NCBI GenBank assembly: GCA_036924285.1
Contig: JAYKYS010000002.1
Coordinates: 8,742,001-8,806,000, forward strand
Source of the DNA: Asterella californica
Lineage: Eukaryota > Streptophyta > Marchantiopsida > Marchantiales > Aytoniaceae
Reading direction: 5' to 3'
DNA: 64,000 bases
Under the pieces are notes generated by a model that saw only the letters and a program-made list of their open reading frames with translations, had not been told where the DNA came from and searched no databases. This document shows positions 44,500-56,194 of this stretch, in pieces; within the stretch, counting starts at the first letter, position 1, and each line of letters opens with the position of its first letter. The translations under genes and the position numbers were made by a program.

Positions 44500-45037
44500 C
44501 TGACTCATATCCCACCCCATGGTAGAGTAAACCGGAATTGGTCATGGGTAGTTCACACACTAAGTCCATACTAACATGTTCCCAACGTTTGGAAGGAATC
44601 GGGAGGGGTTGAAGAAGACCGGCGGGTGCTTGATTTGTAGCTTTATTTTGTTGACACATTGCACAACTCCGAGTGTATACTGCAACATCCTCTGTCATCT
44701 TGAGCCAATAGAACACTCGTTGAACTGCTTCCAATGACTTTTTTGCCCCCATGTGTCATGCAATGACTGAATCGTGACATACAGTTAGTATGGTGATATG
44801 TAGTTCTGGATCTTCTGGGATCCATAACTTCCCTTCATGGAATACAAGACCATGATTGTGGATGATGATTCTTGAAGGTTTAGCTACTACAGTCTGTGCA
44901 TCCGATCTTGTGCCCTGGATCAGTTTTGTCCAGAAGTTAGAATTCACCTTGACTTCAGAGACTATGTTATGCATAGTAGGCATGCGGGTTAATGCATCAA
45001 CAATTTGCTTCTTGTCTTGAACATACGTGATGGTCAT
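44500..45037 (-). pseudogene. Gypsy RNase H end and integrase N-terminus (truncated)
   Basis: The RNase H/linker word ITYVQDKKQIVDALTRMP (near 45030-44980) leads to an integrase HHCC finger. HITILTVCHDS and a His-bearing segment are in one frame, and YTRSCAMCQQNKA (about 44670) is in another. PIPSKRWEHVSMDLV, the entry to the catalytic core, follows. The core acidic triad is largely missing because the element ends near 44500. At least one frameshift lies inside the zinc finger. Confidence 0.85.
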
Positions 45038-45599
45038 GTTGAATCGCTATCTCCATTATGTCCAACGGATTTGTCTCTTTGAGAGATCTTTCTGGGCCTC
45101 CAAATAGACTAAAGGTTTGTAATATGTCTCGACCACAAAAGCATTCTCCCCTAAATAGTGCTTCCAATGTTTCGTGGCGAGGACTATTGCCAATTCTTCT
45201 TTTTTGGTGGTGTGGTAGTTTTATTCTGCTGGTAGCAACTTCCGAGAGAAATATGCAATTGGATGTCAACCATCCTTCCATTCTTGCTGCAACACCGCCC
45301 CTACTGCCGTGCTTGATGCATCCATTGCTAACTTGATAGGTTTCTTCGGATCATACCATTTGAGGATCGGAGCATTTAGTAGTGCGGTCTTCAGTGCTTG
45401 AAAATCTACTTCTTGCGCTGTTCTCCTTTGCCTAACAGGGCAGTTAGTGGTTGTGCAATCTTCACAAAATGCTTAACAAATCTACGATAAAATCCTATCA
45501 ATCCCAAGAAGCTCTTAAGTTAAGTCTGATCTTCTGGAGCCTTCCATTGTTGGATGACAGCTATTTTATTTGCCATTACTTGTATACCTTCTGCACTCA

Positions 45600-46165
45600 C
45601 TTTTTGTCCTAAGTAATCCACCTCCGTCTTGCCAAATTCACATTTTGAAATTTTGACGTACAATTATTTTGACGGAGTACTTGGAGAACCTCTCTCAAAT
45701 GGTGCACATGTTCCTTCATAGTTTTGCTATAGACTAGGATGTCGTCAAGAAATACAAGGACTGATCTGTCTAAGTAAGGACGGAATATGTCATTCATCAG
45801 ATCCATGAAGGTGGTTGATGCATTTATGAGATCAAATGGCATCACTAAGTATTCGAAGTGACCATACCTTGTTCGAAAGGTAGTCTTCTCCACATCTTCA
45901 TCAGCAATTCAAATCTGTTATATCCGTTCCGTAAGTCTAGCTTCGTGAAGTAGTTTTCTCCTTCAAGTTGGTCGAACAAGTCATCCATCCGAGATAATGA
46001 GTACTTATTTTTCACCGTCTGTTGATTGAGTGCTCGATAATCGATGCATATCCATAGACTGTATCTTTTTTCTTCACAAAAAGGACTGGAGCTCCATATG
46101 GTGACACCGGGTTGGATAAACCCTTTCTGCAACATCTCCTTAATTTGTGCATTGCACTCCTCCAA
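45600..46165 (-). pseudogene. Gypsy reverse transcriptase, frameshifted
   Basis: Motifs in order: IKEMLQKGFIQP, SSSPF, ICIDYRALNQQTVKNKYSL, FTKLDLRNGY (46165 to about 45900). Then after a frame change come [18 protein letters not shown] and [12 protein letters not shown] (about 45880-45720). The FLDD catalytic motif is intact. Usual MPFGLTNAP reads MPFDLINAS, a sign of decay. RNase H continues to about 45000 in broken frames. Confidence 0.88.
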
Positions 46166-46289
46166 TTCATGTGGTGCTAGTCTGTATTAGGTCTTACAAG
46201 GAGGGGTGCTCCTTAGAATCACCTCTATTTTGTGATCAATCTTTCGTTTTGGTGGTAGCCCTGAAAGAAGATCATCGAGAAAGACATCC

Positions 46290-46918
46290 TCATATTCTGC
46301 TATCACATCTGTCAAATCTTTCTAAAATCTGTCCGTCAAGCTGTGCACTCGGGACCTCTCTTATTAAACCCAAAAAACAAACATCGCTATTATGTATAAC
46401 ACTCGTACCTATGACATACAAAGGCAAGTTCTGTCTTCGAGATCTCACTCTATCTCTGAAGATTTTCCACTGTTTGATTTTCACCACTTTTCTTCGTCTA
46501 TCCACTTTAAGATCCATCCACGACATACCCAATATGACATCATAACGACCTAATTTGATCACTTGCGATATTTACATAAAGTAAGTTCTGTCTTTCGAGG
46601 TAAAGATTCAATCTTCTTGGTTTGTCCAGTGGGTAGTTCCATCTCTTCACTCTCATCACTTTCTAACTCCATTCTCAACTTCATAGTAGTCGATCGAGAC
46701 ATAAAGTTCTCTGTTGCACCATGATCGATTAGTACTCTCACCTGGGTCCCTTCCAAGACTCCATCCGTGACAATCAACTGCGCATTATTTTTGTCAATCT
46801 CCTTCTCCTTCCCTCGTCTTTCTTCTCTCTCCTTCAACGAGTAAGGTCGCGAGGTGCATTTACTGGTGTTTTTTGTTTCCCGGTCTTGTCTCGACTTCTT
46901 CATTTCTTTCCGTCTCAT
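46290..46918 (-). pseudogene. Gypsy aspartic protease, active-site Ser replaced
   Basis: The frame 46918-46559 holds VRVLIDHGATENFMS. The family normally has D-S/T-G-A-T, so the catalytic triplet is DHG here. After a frameshift, LGRYDVILGMSWMD (46550-46510) supplies the second conserved protease block. Confidence 0.85.
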
Positions 46919-47990
46919 TCAGATGATTCAGAGGTCGACGATATGAAGACCTGGGTCTCTAAGAAAAAGATTTTGGCAATTTGCAGCTATATGACCAAAT
47001 CATCCACAGTTGTAACATGGCCGTTGCTCGAGTTGAGGTGCAACATTCTTGGCACCTTCTCCTCTTGGAGCTCCCTGACGCCTTTGTTTTGACCGACCTC
47101 GACGATCTCCATCTTGAATTGTCGTGGCAATAGCGGATTTTGCCTAGCTCCATGGGTATCAGACCGTTTCCGTATTGGATTTCAGACCGATTCTGATGAT
47201 TTGGTGGAATCATCACTTCTCCCTCCTATTGCTCCAGCAAGAGCGCAAGCGATGGTCTAAAAAATTGTGAGTGGATTTTGCACCATTACTTCTTGTCGGA
47301 TCTTTTCCTTCAACCTCCTCTTGAAATGATCAAAAGCCTCCGCTGGACTCATATCAGTGATTGCCACTTGCAAGTCGAGGAACGCTTCTACGTACTCTTG
47401 AAGTCTTCTCTTCTGTTTCAGTCCCCATATCTTTGTTCGAGCCATTTGCACCGAATCCATAGATTAGAAATTCTTCAACAGACCTTCTTGCATTGCAGTC
47501 CATGTTACTGTTCTCTCTTTCGTCAACACCGATCTCTCTCATGCATCATACCACGTGAGAGCTTTATCGTTCAACTATCCACATGCAAACACTCCCGTTA
47601 CGTGATCCGTGATTTGCATACTGAAAAGTCGCAAATATCGTTTCATCCGAGAAATCCAATTCTCGTCTACTCTCATGATTCGTTGGCCTTTGTACGATTC
47701 AATGTTACAAGTCTTCTTCATCCGTAGTAGCAGGGCATCTTCATCATCGACTGGAGCTCTAAAGATTTGTGCCACGGGTTCTCTTGGTGCAGCTTGCTCT
47801 CCCACCACCGGTACTCCTTGAGACGATCCTCCCTTTCCAACGTGTGTCATGCTTTGACTCTCGAGGTTCAACATCTTGCTCTGTAGTGCTTCCACCGTCA
47901 TCTTCATCTCTCGAAATTCGTTGAGCATGCCCTGCATCAATTCTTGCATCACCAACTCTAGGTTTGCAGGTTGCAGTTCCATGATCGCGC
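46890..47990 (-). pseudogene. Gypsy gag remnant
   Basis: The frame starting at 47982 (MELQPANLELVMQELMQG) is rich in E, M and Q. Later frames contain KRRLQEYVEAFLDLQ and FDHFKRRLKEKIRQEV (about 47400-47290), typical of plant gypsy capsid. Frames 47982-47575, 47542-47354, 47460-47257 and 47216-46959 must be joined by indels. A knuckle-like Cys-rich stretch near 47000 is degraded. Confidence 0.75.
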
Positions 47991-48544
47991 TCTCTCTCTA
48001 ATAGCACGAAAGTTTTTAGTTTTTCCTAGTATAGAGTTATGACGGTCATCCGAAAGCATTCATACACTACAGGTACTACAAAAAGGACGGGAGAATCAAT
48101 TATCTCGCGGTAGAAATGCTCACCAAAATTTCTAATCACAAACTCTCTATGTAATGATTTCTGTCTACAGACATACCGGATCTCCACCCATGTGTTGAAG
48201 GGAACAAGAACGAGTAGGTTTAGATCCATGCTCACTAAATCAAAATATATACGGTCAAGTCCCAACTGACCGCATACATCACTATTGGAAGAATCACCGA
48301 GACTGACCAATTCATCAAATGATAAACAAGATACACTCGAAAATGCTCACGACGTAGATACATAAGCTTGATGTGGAAAGGATTCAAGAATGGTAATTCT
48401 GGAGCTGGAAATCTACCCCCGTTCATCACATAGCTCTCTTGTATCTTTTCGACGCACTCAAAGTTTCAATTATCAGGTACCTCGATCAAAGGTCCTTCTA
48501 AGAAGAGTAATCCGCTCTCTTAGAGTTCCCTACTCTGATATCAT

Positions 48545-48974
48545 TGTAAGATGAGGCTCTAGAATGAACTCAAAACTCGAATGCTCGTGAGGTGCATTCT
48601 CACCCTTTATATAGTGATAGGAATAGTACAAGATGAGCTTCCGGCCAATGCTGATCTCTCAAAGTGAGCACACGGATCGATGACGTGGCTTACATGCAGC
48701 CTTCGGTCCAAAACAACATCTAGAGGGTTCAAAATGAGAGCTCGTTGGAAAGTTCTCGAGGTTTCCTTCCGGAAACTTCTTTCTGGAAGTTTCCAAACTT
48801 TTGACTTCCAGAAACTTTCTTTCCAACTGTTTTCTTTCAGAAACTTTCTTTCCAGAAGTTTTCTTTCCAAACGGTCTTTTGGCGCTCCCACCTATTGGTA
48901 GAAGTACTCTTTTGTTGCATGTATTTTCAGGCCAACTTAGCCGTAACTAATTCTTATACCAAAGACTTCTACCA
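48545..48974 (-). repeat. 5' LTR of the gypsy element
   Basis: Read on the minus strand it begins TGGTAGAAGTC (48974) and ends CTTACA (48545). A TATATAAAG promoter word sits near 48615, about 70 bases before the LTR end. It contains GAAAGAAAGTTTCTGGAA-type short repeats at 48740-48870. The sequence immediately inside is TGATATCAGAGTAGG, close to the initiator-Met tRNA primer site TGGTATCAGAGC. Confidence 0.75.
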
Positions 48975-49019
48975 AAATCAATTTCCCCTCTAGTTGATAA
49001 GTAGAGCTCTACTTATTAC

Positions 49020-49345
49020 AGAGAGAGTAGGAAAAGATTCATCAAAAATTACATTTACTCTGACCGTTATAGCCAAGGAAGATGCACTCATGAGAGCGAT
49101 CATCGAGCTCTGTGCGCTCAACCTCGGGGACCTGGGAAAAAGCACGACAGCCAAAGACGCGCGAAAAGAAGAGATCGGGTCGTCGAAGAGTATTAGAGGC
49201 ATAGGAGTGCCAGAGTTCATAAGGTGTGGTCATAGACGGGATGACCTTAGACGGACACCAGTTCTGGAGGAAAGTGGCACAGGTGATTGTTTCGTCCCAG
49301 AAGGGCTTGATGAGATTGGTGGTGAAAAGCATACAACGGAAATAT
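49020..49345 (-). mobile_element. Copia retrotransposon fragment, integrase C-terminal region
   Basis: A 96-codon minus frame (49042-49332) reads KPFWDETITCATFLQNWCPS, TTPYELWHSYASN, RVFGCRAFSQVP and IFLGYNGQSK. These are consecutive signature blocks downstream of the copia integrase core. Only this piece is present, close behind the gypsy LTR, so the gypsy element and the copia remnant form an element cluster. Confidence 0.88.
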
Positions 49346-50698
49346 GCTTGATAAGTCAGATGTATTGTTTGGTTATAAACTGAATTAAGGGACCAGTATA
49401 TTAACCAAGATGATTCATTTATAATATAGTTTATAATATAATATAATAGGTTTTACTGCACAAGATCATTGAGAGATCATCAACTTTGACGTATGAGAGA
49501 AATATAAACTATATTTGTGAGGACATCTCATGTATGTTGTAATGACTCTTCATGGACTGATATCTCTTTGATCTAATTCAAAAAGTTTCATTTCTTCTGT
49601 AATCATGATATAAATTTTGGTTCTCATGAAGAAATAAACCCAATAAAAGTATAAAAAACTCCTTAATGTAATGTAATTCCTTTGTATACATGCACACATA
49701 TTGTAAAAGACTGAAACGACAAGAGTCATAAATTGAGTTAATACAAGTTCAAGAACTAAATATTTAATTCTCCAACTGATTTGTTCTCGTTTTATTTCCT
49801 TCACAAAACTGTACAATGTTCACTTTGAAAGAATCTTTCATCCCCCGAGAGAAAGAATAACGTCAATGATTAGCAACTGATATGTTGATACAACCATATC
49901 CGGAGAATTTCTATTTTATATCAGAAGAAAGGTTTCCGGATATCAATAATATATCAATAATTTTAAATATATATATTTAGTGAGCAGTAAATATTGGTAA
50001 TGTTAATACTTTTATAGTAATTAACGTTTTAGTTTTATAATCCAATACAGAAATTTAAGAAATTTATAGTGATCGATGTCAATTACTATAGTGCTTATAG
50101 AGATCAAAGTTCTGTTTCTTTAAGCACTCTGGTAATATACATCAATTACAATAAGCACATAATAGTTAAAATACTGATTAAACTTTGATTACTATAAACA
50201 CTAGAATAATCAAATTTGATTACTATTTATTGATATTAGTATATTAGATCCTGATAACCGAAAAGCTACTTATCTCCGCTTCTCAGATATCATAATATAA
50301 ATTTTTTAGGTTTATGATATCCAATTTTTAGGCTTATACACTACAGATATTTAATTTTATCACTAGATTAAAAAGATTGTGATTTTCAAAATAACATGAT
50401 AGGAGAAATAAGTTATCATCCGCTTATCTAACACTGTCAATAAACTAAACAATATCATTGCGAACAGATACCGTAATTAATATATAATATCAGTTATTTA
50501 AATAAAATCTGATCTCTTGTTGAACTTTTTAAAATCTCATCATTTATCGTACATGAGAAAGATATAACATTAATACGGGGTCACATGAGAAAAATAAACG
50601 CACGAAAAGACAATAAACAAGTTGAATATGAAGTCAGATATTAACTTTTTTAGTTCATGAACTTGAACTCCGAATCTAGATATGTTTTCTTCTTGTAC
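49346..50698. other. AT-rich intergenic sequence
   Basis: No gene or clear repeat. Low-complexity A/T with ATAATATA-like runs near 49420-49450. Confidence 0.5.
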
Positions 50699-51108
50699 TA
50701 GAGCATCTCCACACTATCACACTATCACACAAACATTTAGTGGAGTGGTTTACAGTGTCATGATTCAAAATAGCTACTTTTAGGATATGGAGAACCACCC
50801 TACTACATTAAATTCTGGAGAAAATTACTTTCATTTATAACACTCTCCCATGTGCATCCGTGACATCATGACAGAAAATGAGAAAAAAATGTGATGTGTC
50901 ACCTCAAATTATAGTGTGGGAGGATAAGAAAAAATACACTACTTTGGGTTCTTTAGTGTAATCTTCAATGATTATAATGTAGTCACTATATCACAACACT
51001 AATTTATAAGATAAGTGGACCTATTTTCAACTTGGACTCGTCAAAGTTTCTGGCTATTTTTATATAGTGTCTTGGTTAAACGGTGCATAATGGGATGGAA
51101 ATGCTCTA
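50699..51108. mobile_element. MITE-like element, ~406 bp
   Basis: The left end TA-GAGCATCTCCACA (50699-50713) is imperfectly inverted at the right end TGGAAATGCTC-TA (51096-51108). Both ends are flanked by TA. Ends beginning GAGCATCTCCA are familiar in plant MITEs. The interior is AT-rich without coding potential, apart from a chance frame spanning the end. Confidence 0.55.
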
Positions 51109-51109
51109 A

Positions 51110-54100
51110 CCAATACATGAGGAGAAAACACAATTCCTCATACACAAATTCTTTAAAAGATAACCAAACAACATATATATCTCTTGACTTATATGTTCTT
51201 GCCTGTTAAGCATGTATACAAAATTTCCAACTATAATCATATTATGTAAAATAGAAGAATATCTGGATGAAAATTATTATTTCTGGATCTAAGCGAGAGC
51301 TATCTATATTCAATATATCGTGTTGTAATAATAATTCAACCTTGTATACATGTTCAGCATACGGTATGGTATATCTATTATGATATTTTAAGTCCCAACT
51401 GAGCTCGAGTCATATATGAATTGTTGTTTGCCTGTCCTGCCTGCGAACGTTTCTATACTTGTGTCGATGTTAACATTGTCGACTCCAAGGATTCACCTCA
51501 AAACTCACTTGTTTACAAACTTGAGACGTGACCACCAAGCTTTCAAGATAGAGTTCAACTGTCGTCCATATTCTTCTTGAAAACATTTAATTGGAGTTTA
51601 GATTTAAATAATTCATAACCTGAATATCAGAAACGCAACACCCAGACCACTTAAACACTAATCTTGTAAATACAATTATACTGTATATATGATTAACTAA
51701 GTACTGTACCTTTCGAAAGTTTACAACGTAACGGTTGTAACTAGAAGCCTACGTAGTGAAGTAACGTCCAGCAGATCTAAGCGGCCGAAGGGAATTGGTG
51801 CTAGCAAAGTCTGGTGAGGGAATTTGGACTGCTCTGAGAACCGAATTTGAAATCATTGGGCGCGTTTGAATGCGGAGTTTGAATCGATTGAAAGCTGTGG
51901 AACAGCTAGACTATCACGCTGGCTCTTCTCCAGGAACAGATTACATGTACACAGACTCCATGGAATGATTCCAGAGCATTGGTCGCTTCTGTTACCCGAA
52001 TTCCAATCCAAGTACAGTTCTTGATCATTACTTTTACTCTTCGAACGCTCCTACATTCGACGTTGATGTATTGAGCCATGCCATTCGTCTGCCATGTGGA
52101 TGTACTGGCCGAGAAGATTGAGGCGGTAGTATAAAAGTGCTGCTCCGCCGACCTTCCGCTGCCAGAAGTTCAGGTATTTCTCCGAACCTCTTCTGTCAAG
52201 TGCACAAATACACTGACTGCGTACGCGTGCAGTCTCGAACACACGGATTACATGCATTCCCGAAACACACTGACTCCATGCAATGCTCGCGAGATATGTT
52301 GACTGGAGTAGTTGGTGAAATGTTACGAAATTTGTGAGTTTCACTTTGTTAATTAGGTGTGCCGTCACTACTGTTCTCTCGGTATCAAATGTACAAGTGC
52401 CTTACGCACGCTAGAAAAGCTTTCTTTGCACCGAGGAAAGTGGTACCGGTGCTAGTACTCAATAAATCGCTGTTGACGAGTCACTGCATTCAAGTGCTTC
52501 GAATTCGATTCTGATATGAATTCCTCTTTCTGTTTACACAGCGTCTTGGCTTCTCACTAACATGCGTGTAGAGAAGACGTACTCGTCTTTCCTACACGCA
52601 GCAGTGTAGCTCAGAGAGAGATAAAGTGTGGACGCCAACGGAAAACGCGTTGCAGTCCCTGACAATGCAACATATAAGGGCTCTAAAGCGTTTCGATGGG
52701 AAGCTGAAAAGCAGCGGCGTTTGATACACTAGTTTGCCTGCTTCGACGCCAACCAGTCCAACAGCTACAAATGGTAGACTCACTGGCACCTGTAGCTGCG
52801 ATCAGAGGTCAACTTTCTCAACGGCTTCAAGCTGGCAACCCAAAAGTCTCTGCAGGTATCTTCTTCTGTTTTCAAGTTGGGGCTTTGATTTCCGGATCCC
52901 TGTCGCAGCACTTGGTAGAAGCTTGATGGAGCCTTACTGCATCCCCAACACTTGATCTGTCAACAAGTGTATGAGTTGGATACCATTGTATATAGTATTA
53001 ATATTGCATCGCAGATTCATAATCAGAATGGATATCGATAGATTGTAACACTTTCGCAGTGCTATATATGGCCAAATCGTGGGTGTTGTAAGAAGAAATC
53101 TCCCGATTGTCCGAACTCGTGTCATGTAAATATTAGTTTGAACTTCTAGCAACTACATATCAGCAGGCTATCGCCGATCGTGGATGATCGGCGTTTCTCT
53201 CATTCAAAACTACTGTTCCGCAAAGAAAAGAGGGGAGTTGCAAATATCTGGATCCGGAGGAACGTCCTTCTGTTTCCCCCTTCGTTAAGGAGCTGTTTCC
53301 CCCTATAATCATTAAATTACATGTTTAGCCTGATATCCATATCGATATCGATACAGATCCAGATAACTCATTTAATATGTCTCCTTGATCATGACTCATG
53401 ATTTGGCTTTCTGTGCAGACCATCCCCATATCCACAGGAAGATTGGAGAGCACGAACGGCGTCATGTGCAAGTCAGAGAACATCTCCTGAATCGACTCGA
53501 TCCAGGCCAACTGCATGCGGACACCTTTTTGGGTTGATAAGGTTCGAGACTTCTTTGGAACTACTGATCGATCGTATTGGCAGGACCTCACCGTGTGGGT
53601 TTTATGGTATTTCTGGTTAAATAACTGCAAATTCATTTCCATCCGAAGGCTGGTCAAGGCACGATGGCTTTGCTGAACACACTGGATGAAGCTAACTCCG
53701 TCTGGAGAAACGCGTGATTAAAGAAGAAATTCAGTGAGAGACAACAGTATCAGCATGTGCTTTCAGTTATATAGGTAGATAATACTCGACGTAAGCAGAT
53801 TCTGCATCACAGACGTTCCGTAAAACGTGGTGCGAGACATGGGATATCGATTAGCCAATTTGGAACCTGATGGTCCCACTAGCTTCCCAAGTCTTATTTG
53901 GCTAACCTTAGAGTGGAAGAGTGGCTTGTCCAAGCCCTAGAAACTGTGATGGGGTCTCTAGACCCTTCTGGCAGGGCACCCCTCTAGCTTGAGCTCGGCT
54001 TTAAGTCAGCTGTCATGGCTGGAGTCCACCAAAAAACTTTCCCATTTCGATCTCCTCAGGGAGAAAAAAGACGCGTGATCTCGTGTTCAAAGAACCGGAG

Positions 54101-54690
54101 TGCAATGCAATAAGTTGCCTATATGATCACCTAGAGAAACGACAGATACTATAAAGTTTGTAGTACTTCCTGACGTGTTATGATTCGTTACCCAGATTTT
54201 GTTTTTCTCTTTGTCAGTCGTTGTTCTACTCGATAATTTGTGGCAAGCTCTTTATAGCCAGTATTTACGTACGGTACAAAAAACGGATGCGACTGTCCAC
54301 AACTATGCGCTGCTGGTGTTCCCGAGAGGTTTTAGAATACATTGTCGGGGAGCTCCAGTCTGCAAGGCTACTACATTCCACAGATTTAGGCTTTCACTCT
54401 CTGCTGGCTGTATCTGTTCTCAGGGCAGGAGAGATTTCAAATTGATACCCCGCGTCCATCCACAGTCTGGAGTTCCAGACAGTTGACCGCGTAGTCGTGT
54501 GTTGAACCGTGTTTACATATTTCTAGAGATCGTCATGAGCAGTGGAGTGTTATTGATGTCAATCTTAACAGGCATTGAACCTACAGCCGTACCGGAGATC
54601 TGAAGGTTCCCCACTTCCGAACCAATTCTAGAGCTCGAGAAAAGGAGATAAGAGAGGAGGGGAGAGAACAAAGCTCCGAAAGTACACCGA
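51110..54690. other. Intergenic region, no gene recognised
   Basis: Several open frames around 52050-53660 have no motif I recognise. The longest is on the minus strand (53325-53657) with QLAWIESIQEMFSDLHM. A small hairpin CGCCGATC/GATCGGCG sits at about 53170-53193. CTGTTTCCCCCT is doubled near 53270-53310. Some stretches could be exons of an unannotated gene, but the splice evidence is insufficient. Confidence 0.35.
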
Positions 54691-54695
54691 GGATC

Positions 54696-55127
54696 ATGAG
54701 GACCTGCATTTTCTTGTTGATACTTCTGCTGGCGTATGAGCTGTGCACGCCGGTGCGCGCTGGTGCAGACATGACTTTCATTTCTGGGCTATGCAGCAAA
54801 ATTCCCTGCAGAAATGGTACGGCATACCAGCACAATTTGAACTCCGTGTTGTCGAAACTGATGTCTAAAGTTCACTCACGTCCACTTTTCGATGTTTGGG
54901 ATGAGGCAAGCGATGCCTACGACAACAGTGAAACGGCATATGCTGTTGCAGGCTGCAACGCTCTCACTCCAAAGGATTGTAGGAACTGTCTGCATTACAT
55001 CGGCGAGAGCATGAAACGGTGGTGTCAGCGAGAGCCTCAGTCAGCGAAAATTGTTCTGAAGGACTGCTACCTACATTACGACAGATACTACATAACTGTA
55101 CCAGAATCACAGAGACGTGAAATGTGA
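54696..55127 (+). CDS. Secreted Gnk2-homologous (DUF26) cysteine-rich protein, 143 aa
   Basis: A signal peptide (aa 1 to about 22: hydrophobic IFLLILLLAYEL, then VRA) precedes a single Gnk2 domain. Core motif: CNALTPKDCRNC, with later Cys at 110 and 124 and DCYLHYD near the end, as in ginkbilobin-2. Spacing in the core is C-X7-C-X2-C (Cys87, 95, 98), one residue shorter than the usual X8. Cys33 and Cys38 lie near the mature N-terminus, giving seven mature Cys. The length fits single-domain Gnk2 proteins, which in seed plants are secreted and bind mannose or have antifungal activity. That activity here is inferred. No transmembrane or kinase part follows in frame. Intronless; ATG at 54696 directly precedes the signal peptide. 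Confidence 0.87.
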   Translation: MRTCIFLLILLLAYELCTPVRAGADMTFISGLCSKIPCRNGTAYQHNLNSVLSKLMSKVHSRPLFDVWDEASDAYDNSETAYAVAGCNALTPKDCRNCLHYIGESMKRWCQREPQSAKIVLKDCYLHYDRYYITVPESQRREM

Positions 55128-55843
55128 TCGTTGACAGTTATCGACATAACCACAAATCCAAGGGGGTACTCAACACTGATCCAGAAGTAGACGGTAAATT
55201 TAAGCTGTGGCTGATGGACCGGGCATACGTCTATCCCATAGTTCTTACAGGTACAGGAGAAGGATTTCACACTTGTCAAGGCATCCAGGTGGCTTGATAA
55301 GTGAAGTCACACAACTGCTGCAGTAAGGATGGTAGTCATGAACCAATAGATGTGCTGAAGCATTCGATTGTAAATCTCGCACTTGTGTACAATTATGTGA
55401 ATCAGCTGGCAAGGAGCAGATTCCGTGCATCTCTCGACTTAGAACAGTGAGATTCAGCGGAAGTGCTAGCCTAAGCTTACGGTTTCATAGCTAGGGTGAT
55501 CGGATCGATATAAGTGGGCCCTTCAAATGTAGGCACATGCACGTAAATGGGGGTTATCAGTATATTCAATCGAGAAGTAATCCAGGGTACGTTTCACTTA
55601 TTTCCAAGATCACACCAAAGTGGTATTACAGCTTCATCACATGTTATTTCAAAGTTGTCTGATAGATACATGAGCTCCTAGTGCTTGATGATTGTTGTAC
55701 AGTTGTTAGTCCATGAGTCTTGTCAAGATCACGGAATTTCAGTGTTGAACATTCAGCATTCATTGAGGATAGCTCTTGATGGGGATCCCGGGCAGGTTGA
55801 GTAGCACGGTCTGAGATTAGAATGTTCAGTTAAATTTTTACAG

Positions 55844-56190
55844 CTTGCGAAAGCTTTTCATAGGCACAATTCGAACATTCTCGTGGAGAGAGAGATGATC
55901 ATCTTTGTGAAGGATGGTTCCAAGCTTCATATAAGTCGCGAGTTGCATTCGGAGCAATGTATTAAATTCGGAGATACGCTTCCTTCTAGAAGTGTTAATA
56001 CTGAGGTCAGTGACAAAATGTATGAAGGAGACAAACCCTCGCTCAGGCTCACTTTGGGCCACAATATGAGCGGAAATTACACCACGTGCAGGTCCTATTC
56101 GGAGACTCTGACATCTGAGTCATCGGACTTCTATGAAGACGAGGGTTCTGAACTTCTGATTCTACGAAAGGACTTTTGTCCACTCCTATT
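55844..56190 (+). CDS. Candidate internal exon of an unrecognised gene
   Basis: A frame of 115 codons plus 2 nt is open between a strong 3' splice site (AAATTTTTACAG ending at 55843) and a perfect donor (GTAAGT at 56191). The sequence is hydrophilic with HRHNSNILVEREMIIF, YEGDKPSLRLTLGHNMSGNY and an acidic FYEDEGSELL. No family is recognised. It lies 0.7 kb downstream of the Gnk2 gene on the same strand. No partner exons could be assigned with confidence, so neither gene extent nor function is stated. Confidence 0.45.
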
Positions 56191-56194
56191 GTAA

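Larger units (their letters stand above)
44496..48974 (-). mobile_element. Truncated Ty3/gypsy LTR retrotransposon
   Basis: On the minus strand the order is 5' LTR (48974-48545), primer-binding site, gag, protease, reverse transcriptase, RNase H and integrase zinc finger. The element stops inside the integrase. The downstream integrase core and the 3' LTR are missing, so this is a broken copy. Frames change repeatedly and no part is likely to be functional. Confidence 0.9.

Noticed and set aside
47278..47727. 149-codon plus-strand ORF
   Set aside because: Antisense shadow of the gypsy gag region.
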